Positions 1 through 5,809 of a stretch of 8,626 nucleotides of DNA are shown in pieces. Numbering within the stretch: the stretch's first letter is position 1; each line of letters begins with the position of its first letter. Under the pieces are notes generated by a model, which saw only the letters and a program-made list of their open reading frames with translations, had not been told where the DNA came from and did no database searches. A program made the position numbers and the translations under genes. This DNA comes from an uncultured Bacillota bacterium. GTDB taxonomy: Bacteria > Bacillota_I > Bacilli_A > RF39 > UBA660. The stretch covers positions 1 through 8,626 of the forward strand of contig CAMXBB010000046.1 of assembly GCA_947179265.1 (NCBI GenBank), written 5' to 3'.

Positions 1-248
1 ACCTTTCTTTCTAAATCACTTTCATTAATCGATTGTTCTAAATAACCAATATTTAATCCATGAGTATTGATGGTTCCTTTTACAACTGAATAATCACACT
101 TTTCCAAAATAGCTTTTAGTAATGTCGATTTTCCATTACCTTCTTCACCTATAATAGCTAACTTATCACCACTATTTAATGTAAATGATAATGATTTTAC
201 GATATATCTATCTAAAATCATTATATCTAAATCTTTAACTTCTAACAT
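1..248 (-). CDS. ABC-F family ATPase, N-terminal 82 residues (runs off left edge)
   Basis: This is the first nucleotide-binding domain of an ABC-F ATPase, a soluble family without membrane domains. Several members bind the ribosomal E site and protect against antibiotics that target the 50S subunit. The fragment begins MLEVKDLDI and has a Walker A motif, GEEGNGKST, at residues 34-42. A Q-loop glutamine (Q72, in GYLEQ) follows after a short distance, as in ABC-F proteins and unlike most transporter ATPases. The rest of the protein, including the linker, second ATPase domain and signature motifs, lies outside the window. The ATG at 246-248 is preceded by a strong AGGAAGG ribosome binding site, which sits in the loop of a potential hairpin. 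A leader peptide ORF lies upstream, an arrangement typical of inducible resistance ABC-F genes. ABC-F membership is fairly secure; a resistance role is inferred from the leader. Confidence 0.82.
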   Translation of the reverse strand, partial: MLEVKDLDIMILDRYIVKSLSFTLNSGDKLAIIGEEGNGKSTLLKAILEKCDYSVVKGTINTHGLNIGYLEQSINESDLERK

Positions 249-286
249 ATTATGCCTTCCTTCCTGGCATAATCAAAGTTTATGCC
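249..286 (-). promoter_or_regulatory. Three-segment attenuator in the ABC-F mRNA leader
   Basis: Read on the minus strand, GGCATAA (286-280), TTATGCC (272-266) and GGCATAA (256-250) follow one another. The middle copy can pair with either neighbour. Pairing with the downstream copy gives an 8-bp stem (with the flanking A-T pair) whose 9-base loop is the AGGAAGGAA ribosome binding site, and whose foot touches the ATG at 248. Pairing with the upstream copy leaves the site free. A ribosome finishing the leader ORF (stop at 291-293) would cover the upstream copy and favour the closed form. One stalled at the first codons would leave it exposed and favour the open form. The pairing is visible in the sequence; the switching model is inference. 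Confidence 0.6.
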
Positions 287-290
287 TAAC

Positions 291-311
291 TTATAAAGTA
301 TTCATTCTCAT
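291..311 (-). CDS. Six-codon leader peptide MRMNTL upstream of ABC-F gene
   Basis: ATG at 309-311 opens a six-codon reading frame, MRMNTL, ending in TAA at 291-293. It is preceded at a 7-base distance by a near-perfect ribosome binding site, GGAGGTGGG (323-315), the strongest in this leader, so translation is very likely. It ends only 5 bases before the first of three complementary segments that can hide the ABC-F start. Short leaders of this kind regulate erm, msr and other antibiotic-responsive genes by drug-induced ribosome stalling. I do not recognise the exact peptide. A second ATG inside the frame (303-305) could also be used. Confidence 0.6.
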   Translation of the reverse strand: MRMNTL

Positions 312-345
312 GTTCCCACCTCCACATTAGTTAAACATATATTTT

Positions 346-354
346 ATTATAACA
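346..354 (-). promoter_or_regulatory. Extended -10 promoter for ABC-F leader transcript
   Basis: The minus strand reads TGTTATAAT: a perfect TATAAT -10 box (351-346) preceded by TG with one base between, the extended -10 motif. No good -35 box lies 17 bases upstream, as expected for extended -10 promoters. Transcription would begin near 339, just ahead of the leader ORF. Confidence 0.55.
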
Positions 355-366
355 TAATTTATTAAT

Positions 367-395
367 TTGCTTATTTATTAGATCTAATATATAAT
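367..395 (+). promoter_or_regulatory. Sigma-A-type promoter for the plus-strand gene at 425
   Basis: TTGCTT (367-372) and a perfect TATAAT (390-395) are separated by exactly 17 bases. Transcription would start near 402, giving a 5' leader of about 20 bases that is mostly ribosome binding site. The promoter is divergent from that of the ABC-F leader, and the two lie within about 50 bases. Confidence 0.7.
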
Positions 396-424
396 AACAA
401 CAATTAATTAAAGGAGGAGCTTTT

Positions 425-1198
425 GTGAAAGTTAGATTTTTAACGCCATATAATGTATATGAAGAAATGGAATATTACGAAGTATTAGAATATTGCAAAT
501 ATATTGCAACTCTTCCAATGTTTAAAGATGACTTTGAAGAATTTAAAAAGAATTATAATCACTTTAGTGCATATTTTGACTTTGTAATGTTTAAGCTTGG
601 ATATATCATGATAAATCCTTTGGGATTTGATGAGCAAGGTGCTATAGCAGATAGTAATCATATCTATTTTTTCCGTGATAAAGGTGATGACTATGAAACA
701 ATAAGATGTCATCTACAGAATGATTCTAATAGTAATTATCGCTTTATTATGAGAATAACTAAAGTTGATGATATAACTTTACAAATAGAAAGACAAACTA
801 CTGAAATAAAAAGAGATGCTTTAGTAGATCCTAATATGATAAGTATGATGAGTAAATCTTCTTTTTATTCATCACATTTAGTATCAGGTAATACGATACT
901 TAATCAATTGTTAATAGCATCTAAAGAAGTTGTAGATGATTATTATAGTTCTTTTATATATACTTATGAAGCTGCTGTAGAATATTTAGTTAATAATATG
1001 GGATTCATTAGATTAGTATCACCAGAGTATGCTCCACTAATGATTGTTAATCGAAGAGTATCAACATTAAGGCAAAAAATGTTTTTTGATGAATTAAAAA
1101 GAAAACAACACTATCAAATCAATGACACAAATATAAAGGTAAAATCGGGAGTAGCATTATATAGAAAAGTTTTAAAACAAACAAAAAAGGAATTGTAA
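425..1198 (+). CDS. Hypothetical protein, 257 residues
   Basis: I do not recognise this protein. It starts with GTG at 425, supported by an AAAGGAGGAG ribosome binding site ending about five bases upstream and by a good promoter at 367-395, so it is probably a real, expressed gene. It has no signal peptide and no clear membrane segment, and is rich in Tyr, Phe, Asn and Lys. The N-terminal half is acidic and aromatic (VYEEMEYYEVLEY at 11-23). Residues 75-120 look like alternating beta strands with charged turns. The C-terminus is basic (LYRKVLKQTKKEL) and could contact nucleic acid, although no known binding motif is visible. It is transcribed away from the ABC-F gene and convergent with the MATE fusion gene, so it is monocistronic. 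A link with the ABC-F gene is possible only by adjacency. Confidence 0.8.
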   Translation: MKVRFLTPYNVYEEMEYYEVLEYCKYIATLPMFKDDFEEFKKNYNHFSAYFDFVMFKLGYIMINPLGFDEQGAIADSNHIYFFRDKGDDYETIRCHLQNDSNSNYRFIMRITKVDDITLQIERQTTEIKRDALVDPNMISMMSKSSFYSSHLVSGNTILNQLLIASKEVVDDYYSSFIYTYEAAVEYLVNNMGFIRLVSPEYAPLMIVNRRVSTLRQKMFFDELKRKQHYQINDTNIKVKSGVALYRKVLKQTKKEL

Positions 1199-1206
1199 TT
1201 CCTTTT
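1185..1206. terminator. Bidirectional intrinsic terminator between convergent genes
   Basis: AAAAGGAATT and AATTCCTTTT form a near-perfect palindrome with a tight loop. On the plus strand the stem runs into TTTTATTTTTTT. On the minus strand it is followed by TTTTTTGTTTG. It contains the stop codon of the plus-strand gene (1196-1198) and touches that of the minus-strand transporter gene (1205-1207), so one hairpin serves both. Confidence 0.85.
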
Positions 1207-3217
1207 ATTTTTTTATATTTTTTATATAATCAACTATTATATCTGCAGAAGCTTCTACACCAATTTCTGAGTTAATACATAGATCATAATTATCAATGTT
1301 ACCCCAATCTTTATTAGAGATAAGTTTATAATAACTTGCTCTATTTTTATCAGATTTTAAAGCATTCTTCTTAGCGTCACTCTTAGTATCATTATACATT
1401 TCCATTATACTTTCTACTCGATAATCAAGTGGTGCTGTTATAAAGATATTGATAACATTATCTCGATTTCTTAAAACATAATCTGCTGCTCTACCAACTA
1501 TTACACAAGCTCCTTTATCAGCAATCATATTGATAGCTTTATCTTGTGCTGTTATGGCATATTTAACTGGAGTACTTGATAGATAAAGACTATGAATTTT
1601 ATCATCAGTTTCATTTATCTTAGATATAAATTCTTTATCAAGACCACTAGTCTTTGCTGCTATAGAAACTGCTTCCTTATAATAATATGGGATATCTAAC
1701 TTTTTAGCAACAAGTTCACCTATTTTCTTTCCTCTTGAACCATGAGTCCTTGATATCGTTATGATAATTCCAGGTTTACTTTTCTTTAATGTTGCATGTT
1801 CTTTAGCAGTACCGACTTCTTCATTATTAATTTTCTTAAAAAAACTTACTAATAATGGCACTACCACACATAGACCAATTAAATCTGCTATTGGAGCTGC
1901 CCATAATACCCCTTCAATTCCCATAAAATTAGGTAATATTAATACTAGGGGTACAAAGAATAAGATATCTCTTGCAAGTGAAGAAACTGCTGATTTAACA
2001 GGTTGGCCAACTGCTTGGAAGAAAATAGATGTCATCTTTATAAAACATGTTATTGCTACTAAAAGTAAGAAGATACGTAAAGTCTTAGCAGCAAATAATT
2101 CATATAACTCTCCTTGTCCTGTACCAAATATACTAAATATAGCATTAGGTATAGTTTCAAATAAAACACAAGATATTAATCCAACTATAAGAGTTGAAAT
2201 AGAAACTATTTTGAAAGTCTCTTTAACTCTATCATATTTCTTAGCTCCAAAGTTATAACCTAAAATTGGTTGAGCTCCTACGATAATACCAACAACGATA
2301 TTGATTACGATTGAGAATACTTTCATAGCTATACCAATTACTGCAATTGGTATATTAGGTCCAAGATTTCCCATTGCTCCATATCTTGCTAATTGAAAAT
2401 TACAAACTAATGATATTATAACGATTGCAAGTTGAGTTATAAATGTTGATACACCTAATTTTATAACATTACTAAACACATTCATATTAATTCTAAAACT
2501 ACTCATATTTAATTTAAATGTCTTAGTTCTAAATAGATAGATAATTGTAATCAAGAATGATATCATTTGACCAATAATAGTCGCCCAAGCTGCACCTTTT
2601 ATTCCCATATCAAATACAAAGATAAAAATTGGATCTAAAATGATATTGATAATGGCACCAGCAAGTGTTGCTAACATGGAATATCCAGGAGATCCATCAG
2701 CTCTTATAACACTAGATAAGGAATTAGTTATCATATATCCTGGTATAAATATCAAAATAATTGTGAAATAATCTTTAGCTAATTCCATTGAACTATTAGA
2801 AAAACCATTTTCTAATGTTTCAACTACTGTTGTTGCACCAAATGCTGATAATAATGGTTCCATAAATATCAAACATAAAGCCACGAATATAAGACTTATT
2901 ATAAATGTAATAACGATATTATTACCTATAGAAATATGGGAATTCTTAGTATCCTTTCTTCCTTGACAGAGACTTAAATACGCCGCAGATCCATCACCAA
3001 AGCACCAAGCAAATGCCATTGATAAAATGGTTATCGGGTATACGATTCCCGTTGCACTATTACCTAAAGCTCCAACAATACTATGTCCAATAAATATTTG
3101 ATCAACAATATTATATAATGAAGCTATAATAAGTGATAAAATACAAGGTATTGAAAACTTTAATAATAGTTTTGAAACTTTCTCGGTCCCTAAAAACTTA
3201 TTTTCATTATTTTCCAT
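1205..3217 (-). CDS. MATE family efflux transporter fused to a cytidylate-kinase-like domain
   Basis: This 670-residue membrane protein joins two families. Residues 10-460 form a complete multidrug and toxin extrusion (MATE) transporter of the MepA-like type. It has about twelve hydrophobic segments, an N-terminal motif around YNIVDQIFIG (35-44), GDGSAAYLSLCQG (74-86) and a repeat-related YNFGAKKYDRV (321-331). MATE proteins export cationic drugs using a sodium or proton gradient. After a polar linker (461-480), residues 481-670 match the cytidylate kinase-like family (PF13189 type): a glycine-rich ISRTHGSRGKKIGE (488-501) in place of the phosphate-binding loop, VGRAADYVL (574-582) and a C-terminal YDLCINSEIGVEAS. 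This part should face the cytoplasm; its activity is unknown. The frame is continuous, so the fusion is not a gap artefact. A GAGGGTGAG ribosome binding site precedes the ATG. A terminator-like hairpin lies in its leader. Confidence 0.9.
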   Translation of the reverse strand: MENNENKFLGTEKVSKLLLKFSIPCILSLIIASLYNIVDQIFIGHSIVGALGNSATGIVYPITILSMAFAWCFGDGSAAYLSLCQGRKDTKNSHISIGNNIVITFIISLIFVALCLIFMEPLLSAFGATTVVETLENGFSNSSMELAKDYFTIILIFIPGYMITNSLSSVIRADGSPGYSMLATLAGAIINIILDPIFIFVFDMGIKGAAWATIIGQMISFLITIIYLFRTKTFKLNMSSFRINMNVFSNVIKLGVSTFITQLAIVIISLVCNFQLARYGAMGNLGPNIPIAVIGIAMKVFSIVINIVVGIIVGAQPILGYNFGAKKYDRVKETFKIVSISTLIVGLISCVLFETIPNAIFSIFGTGQGELYELFAAKTLRIFLLLVAITCFIKMTSIFFQAVGQPVKSAVSSLARDILFFVPLVLILPNFMGIEGVLWAAPIADLIGLCVVVPLLVSFFKKINNEEVGTAKEHATLKKSKPGIIITISRTHGSRGKKIGELVAKKLDIPYYYKEAVSIAAKTSGLDKEFISKINETDDKIHSLYLSSTPVKYAITAQDKAINMIADKGACVIVGRAADYVLRNRDNVINIFITAPLDYRVESIMEMYNDTKSDAKKNALKSDKNRASYYKLISNKDWGNIDNYDLCINSEIGVEASADIIVDYIKNIKK

Positions 3218-3299
3218 TTAACTCACCCTCTCTTTTTATAGAAAATAATTGTCGAATTTTAGGCAAAAAAATAATGCGTATAATTGCCATTATACGCAT
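3207..3299 (-). other. Possible 30-codon leader ORF overlapping the MATE start
   Basis: An ATG inside the leader hairpin (3297-3299) opens a 30-residue frame, beginning MRIMAIIRII, that reads through the terminator stem and ends at TAA (3207-3209), overlapping the transporter start in another frame. If translated, ribosomes would melt the terminator. However, no ribosome binding site precedes it, and the repetitive start of the peptide follows from the palindrome, so it may be chance. Confidence 0.15.
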
Positions 3300-3300
3300 T
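3265..3300 (-). terminator. Strong hairpin plus T-run: operon terminator and possible MATE leader attenuator
   Basis: A perfect 12-bp stem, AATGCGTATAAT with ATTATACGCATT (3300-3289 and 3284-3273 on the minus strand), has a 4-base loop and is followed by a run of seven T (3271-3265). It can end transcription from the nucleotidase operon, whose stop codon is at 3366-3368. It also lies directly after a promoter (3321-3349), so it would act as a conditional terminator in the transporter leader. Flanking GTCGAA (3314-3309) and TTCGAC (3256-3251) could extend the fold around it. Confidence 0.8.
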
Positions 3301-3320
3301 TTTAGCTGTTCGACTTCTTA

Positions 3321-3349
3321 ATAATACAAAATTTTAAAATTAATTTCAA
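3321..3349 (-). promoter_or_regulatory. Sigma-A-type promoter for the MATE fusion gene
   Basis: On the minus strand TTGAAA (3349-3344) and TATTAT (3326-3321) are spaced by exactly 17 bases. The start point would fall near 3314, so the transcript would begin about at GTCGAA and run at once into the hairpin at 3300-3273 before reaching the ATG at 3217. Confidence 0.6.
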
Positions 3350-3365
3350 GCACTTTTTTTCATAT

Positions 3366-3995
3366 TTATGTCAAGTTAAATGGTGGAGGAAAAACCTTTT
3401 TTACAACTTCCATATCCAAATTATCTTTCATAAGAATACGTAAAATTTCTCCCCAGTTAGCAACTTCAGTTATAAGTTTATGTTCAATAATTGGTGCATA
3501 GGTATCTCTAAAATAAAGAGATGATATGCCTTCATCCGCAAGGCTTGTCGCAACATGTGGACTATCGTCAATCATATATTTAATTCCAAGTTCTTTTGCT
3601 ACTTTAACTTTATCAAATTGTTTAAAAAATATATCATCATATGGAACACAGAAAAACTCCAATACTTCATTTACTATTTCAATAATTTGAGGATTCATAG
3701 CACCTCTAGCAGATATTAAAACAATTTTATATCCTAGGGACTTCAAAATAGTTAAAGCTTCTATTGCACCCGCTACTAAAGGTGATTTTCGAGTAGCATA
3801 TGGAAAATAAAATTCCTTGAAGGCATCTTTTTCTTCATCTGTCCAATCATATTGTTTCATATAAAAGAATTCATTATTCTTTTTACCATCCTTTTTCAAC
3901 CATAATAGATCATACATCTCAGCATATGTTCTAATAACTCTTTCAAAATCTAGAATAATACCATCAATATCTACACCAATTATATCTTGTTCCAT
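3366..3995 (-). CDS. HAD-superfamily 5'(3')-deoxyribonucleotidase-like phosphatase
   Basis: This is a 209-residue cytosolic haloacid dehalogenase-fold phosphatase resembling the NT5C/5' nucleotidase type C family, which removes phosphate from (deoxy)nucleoside monophosphates. Motif I is VDIDGIILDF, with nucleophile D9 and acid/base D11. Motif II is LISARG with S95. The motif III lysine is probably K130 or K132 in FDKVKVAKELG. Motif IV is YMIDDSPHVA with D143 and D144 for Mg2+. The cap is inserted between motifs I and II (about 20-75). All catalytic residues are present, so it is probably active; the true substrate cannot be read from sequence. The ATG lies only six bases after the stop of the radical-SAM-like gene, and its AAAGG ribosome binding site overlaps that gene's last codons. 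The two are therefore co-transcribed and probably translationally coupled. Confidence 0.8.
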   Translation of the reverse strand: MEQDIIGVDIDGIILDFERVIRTYAEMYDLLWLKKDGKKNNEFFYMKQYDWTDEEKDAFKEFYFPYATRKSPLVAGAIEALTILKSLGYKIVLISARGAMNPQIIEIVNEVLEFFCVPYDDIFFKQFDKVKVAKELGIKYMIDDSPHVATSLADEGISSLYFRDTYAPIIEHKLITEVANWGEILRILMKDNLDMEVVKKVFPPPFNLT

Positions 3996-4001
3996 AATAA
4001 A

Positions 4002-5135
4002 CTACCTTTTCTTTATCAAACTTTTATCTTGAACCCAACTCTCACTAATGTATGGACTTTCTTCAAATGAAGCATCAACAGTATATCCTGTAAGCCATTT
4101 GATTACTCTAACATCAGATGTAGTTAGTGGTTCATCAATTCTAATTATTTTTCCTGAAATATGTTCACAATCAGGTGTTGGAAATTCGCATATACCTTTT
4201 TTCTTTAAGATACATACATGATTTTCCTTTTCAATAATTTCATAATCAAAAGGTATTATACCACTTAAATCCTTATCGAGTGTTAAATGATTTTTATAAC
4301 TATGACATTTCTCTTTCATGATACAGTTTTCACATCCAAGTTCACTTGGTCGATAATAATGAGCATTATAATCTCTACCAAGATCATGAACATAGGAAAA
4401 TAGACAAGAAGTTTTCCTAAATACTGGTACTCCTTTAGCACGAGCTAAGTCTTCAAAACACTTGACAACTTTATCATCAATCATCTTCTTATGTCCGAAA
4501 GTATATCCTGGATAAGGATGTAAATCAATACCTTCTCTTTCCCATATCTTAACACTTTCTGGTTTTCCTTGCAATCCAGAATATCCAACCGCTAAATTAT
4601 ATTTCTTAGCTAAATTAAGCACTCTTTCAAAGGCTTCTACAGTATCATTTACATTATATACGATAGGTCGATATTCTATCGAATATTTATAGTTATGCTT
4701 TCTCATTTCAATCTGATGAAGATTCTTTTCAAATCTTTCCATCGTACTTCCATCTAAATTAGAATTAACTCCAAATGTTGAAAATGCAATGTGCAAATCT
4801 AAATCAAATTCTTCATCAGGAAACTTTGAAAAGTCTCCCTTAGTTACAATAATAACTGGTCCTTTATGATGGACACTTTCTAACATCCTTAAATACTTAA
4901 CTGTATTTTCCATTTGTAAGAATGGATCCCCATAGAATAGGTTTACTGCTACTGGCAAATTAGAGAAATTCTCATTAATCTCTGATGGTAGTATTTGATA
5001 GTGTCTTTCTTCACACTTTTCTCCATTCAATCGACAATATTTGCAATCATAGCAATAATTTAATGTATCTCCTAACAGATAAAAGGATTTAGCAAATAAT
5101 GCTATATCAGTTGTATTAACTTTGTTTGTTTTCAT
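4002..5135 (-). CDS. Radical SAM-like protein with atypical cysteine motif
   Basis: The 377-residue protein has the outline of a radical SAM enzyme, which uses a [4Fe-4S] cluster and S-adenosylmethionine for radical chemistry. Near the N-terminus is C28-YD-C31-KY-C34, followed by C41. A GDPFLQ stretch (69-74) stands where radical SAM proteins carry GGEP. VIIVTKGDF (94-102) and HIAFSTFGV (115-123) fit the next barrel strands, and YSIEYRPIV (151-159) and YSGLQGKPE (185-193) continue the barrel. Near the C-terminus a second group (C244, C268, C271, C277) may bind another cluster, as in SPASM/twitch-type domains; further cysteines are C308, C316 and C323. The spacing CX2CX2C differs by one residue from the classical CX3CX2C. 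An AGAGGTAAG ribosome binding site precedes the ATG. It is the first gene of an operon with the nucleotidase-like gene. Its substrate is unknown; no peptide precursor gene is seen beside it. Confidence 0.65.
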   Translation of the reverse strand: MKTNKVNTTDIALFAKSFYLLGDTLNYCYDCKYCRLNGEKCEERHYQILPSEINENFSNLPVAVNLFYGDPFLQMENTVKYLRMLESVHHKGPVIIVTKGDFSKFPDEEFDLDLHIAFSTFGVNSNLDGSTMERFEKNLHQIEMRKHNYKYSIEYRPIVYNVNDTVEAFERVLNLAKKYNLAVGYSGLQGKPESVKIWEREGIDLHPYPGYTFGHKKMIDDKVVKCFEDLARAKGVPVFRKTSCLFSYVHDLGRDYNAHYYRPSELGCENCIMKEKCHSYKNHLTLDKDLSGIIPFDYEIIEKENHVCILKKKGICEFPTPDCEHISGKIIRIDEPLTTSDVRVIKWLTGYTVDASFEESPYISESWVQDKSLIKKR

Positions 5136-5186
5136 ATCTTACCTCTTTCTAAAAAAATATTAGCATGAGAAAAAGACATAATTAAA

Positions 5187-5220
5187 ATATCAAATTTATA
5201 TAGGGTACATATCAAATTTA
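5187..5220. repeat. Two 12-bp direct repeats spaced 22 bp upstream of the radical-SAM operon
   Basis: ATATCAAATTTA occurs at 5187-5198 and again, identically, at 5209-5220. The 22-base period is close to two helical turns, so both copies face the same side of the DNA, as expected for a regulator's operator. On the minus strand each copy contains TTGATA, and the upstream one could be a -35 box with a weak TGATAT 17 bases on. The region is AT-rich, so chance remains possible. Confidence 0.35.
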
Positions 5221-5226
5221 ATATAT

Positions 5227-5251
5227 AAAAAAAGAAGATATTAATCTTCTT
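5227..5251 (-). terminator. Intrinsic terminator after the Rpn remnant
   Basis: AAGAAGAT and ATCTTCTT (5251-5244 and 5239-5232) form an 8-bp stem with a 4-base loop, followed on the minus strand by a T-run continuing to 5227. It overlaps the stop codon at 5250-5252. It insulates the radical-SAM operon from upstream transcription. Confidence 0.75.
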
Positions 5252-5727
5252 AACCAATTATTTCTTTTATTTTTTTTTGCGAAATATCAAACAGAGTTGC
5301 TATTTCTTTAATGGTTTTTCCTTTTTCATGATATAGTTTTAGAATCATTTCTTTTTGAGTTGTCATCTTGCCCATCTCTATGCCTTCTTCACGAGCATCA
5401 TTTATTTCACATTCTCTTAATATTTCTTCAAATTCATCATGATCATAATAATCTACAAACTCTGGATCACTACCTAATACTTTTAAATCATTCATCACTG
5501 CTTCACGCTCTTTATTATTTTTTGATATTTTTTTTCATATCCTCATATGATTTTGCTGTAAACATCAATAAATCTTTATATAATTCTTCGTCTATATCAT
5601 AACATAAATCAACCTCAGTTGGTAAGTGAATATCATATATTTCCAAATTTGTTCTAACAGTTTTAGTTACTACATTATTAACACTATACTTATTTATTCT
5701 ATTACGTTTATCAAAATCTTCATTCAA
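5250..5727 (-). pseudogene. Rpn/PD-(D/E)XK transposase-nuclease remnant, frameshifted and shortened
   Basis: Two adjacent frames together make one protein of about 155 residues. The first (5727-5515) begins MNEDFDKRNRINKY and includes IDEELYKDLLMFTAKSYEDM. The second (upstream of and including 5498-5250) reads NNKEREAVMNDLKVLG, then DPEFVDYYD, then EGIEMGKMTTQKEMI and a small helix-turn-helix-like end (TIKEIATLFDISQKKIKEI). This is the C-terminal half of the Rpn recombination-promoting nuclease/PD-(D/E)XK transposase family, normally near 280-300 residues. Removing one A from the run of eight at 5528-5535 joins the frames as DMKKISKNNKERE, so a single-base slip broke it. The catalytic core is missing, which implies an earlier internal deletion. 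The start is TTG at 5727 with a GAGGAG ribosome binding site and an upstream in-frame TGA, so the 5' control region survives. A slippage-expressed short protein is possible but less likely. Confidence 0.72.
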
Positions 5728-5780
5728 TTTATTATCTCCTCATATAATATATGTACAGAACGTTTTAATAAATTACTTGA

Positions 5781-5809
5781 AAAAAAAGAAGAGTTACCTC
5801 CTCTTTCTT
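5781..5809 (-). terminator. Intrinsic terminator of the AAA/VWA-like operon
   Basis: On the minus strand AAGAAAGAG (5809-5801) and CTCTTCTT (5793-5786) pair with one bulged base around a loop that contains the stop codon (5796-5794). A run of T continues to 5781. The stop codon lies within the terminator, as with the other terminators in this window. Confidence 0.7.

Noticed and set aside
252..272. Second mini-ORF MPGRKA between the leader and the ABC-F start
   Set aside because: Its ATG is part of the hairpin arm and has no ribosome binding site; GGAAGGAAGG within it is the ribosome binding site of the ABC-F gene itself.
485..712. 75-codon minus-strand frame
   Set aside because: Antisense to the well-supported gene at 425-1198, with no ribosome binding site.
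1761..2258. 165-codon open frame on the plus strand
   Set aside because: It lies fully antisense to the MATE membrane domain, has no ribosome binding site and reads as the shadow of hydrophobic codons.
3133..3321. 62-codon plus-strand frame ending in MRIIAIIRIF
   Set aside because: It starts inside the MATE gene on the opposite strand. Its end mirrors the hairpin palindrome, which gives a similar peptide on both strands, and no start signals are present.
3218..3365. Known riboswitch class in the MATE leader
   Set aside because: The leader between promoter and hairpin is only about 15 bases, too short for a recognised aptamer, and no conserved core was seen.
4002..5135. Viperin-like antiviral enzyme, suggested by radical SAM next to a nucleotide enzyme
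   Set aside because: The cysteine spacing and surrounding motifs do not match viperins, and no nucleotide kinase gene of the viperin type is adjacent.
5360..5602. 80-codon plus-strand frame
   Set aside because: Antisense to the Rpn remnant; its His/Leu/Ile-rich content is typical of an AT-rich shadow frame.
5250..5727. Toxin-antitoxin pair made of two small adjacent genes
   Set aside because: Both fragments join into one Rpn-family protein after correcting a single base, which explains them better.
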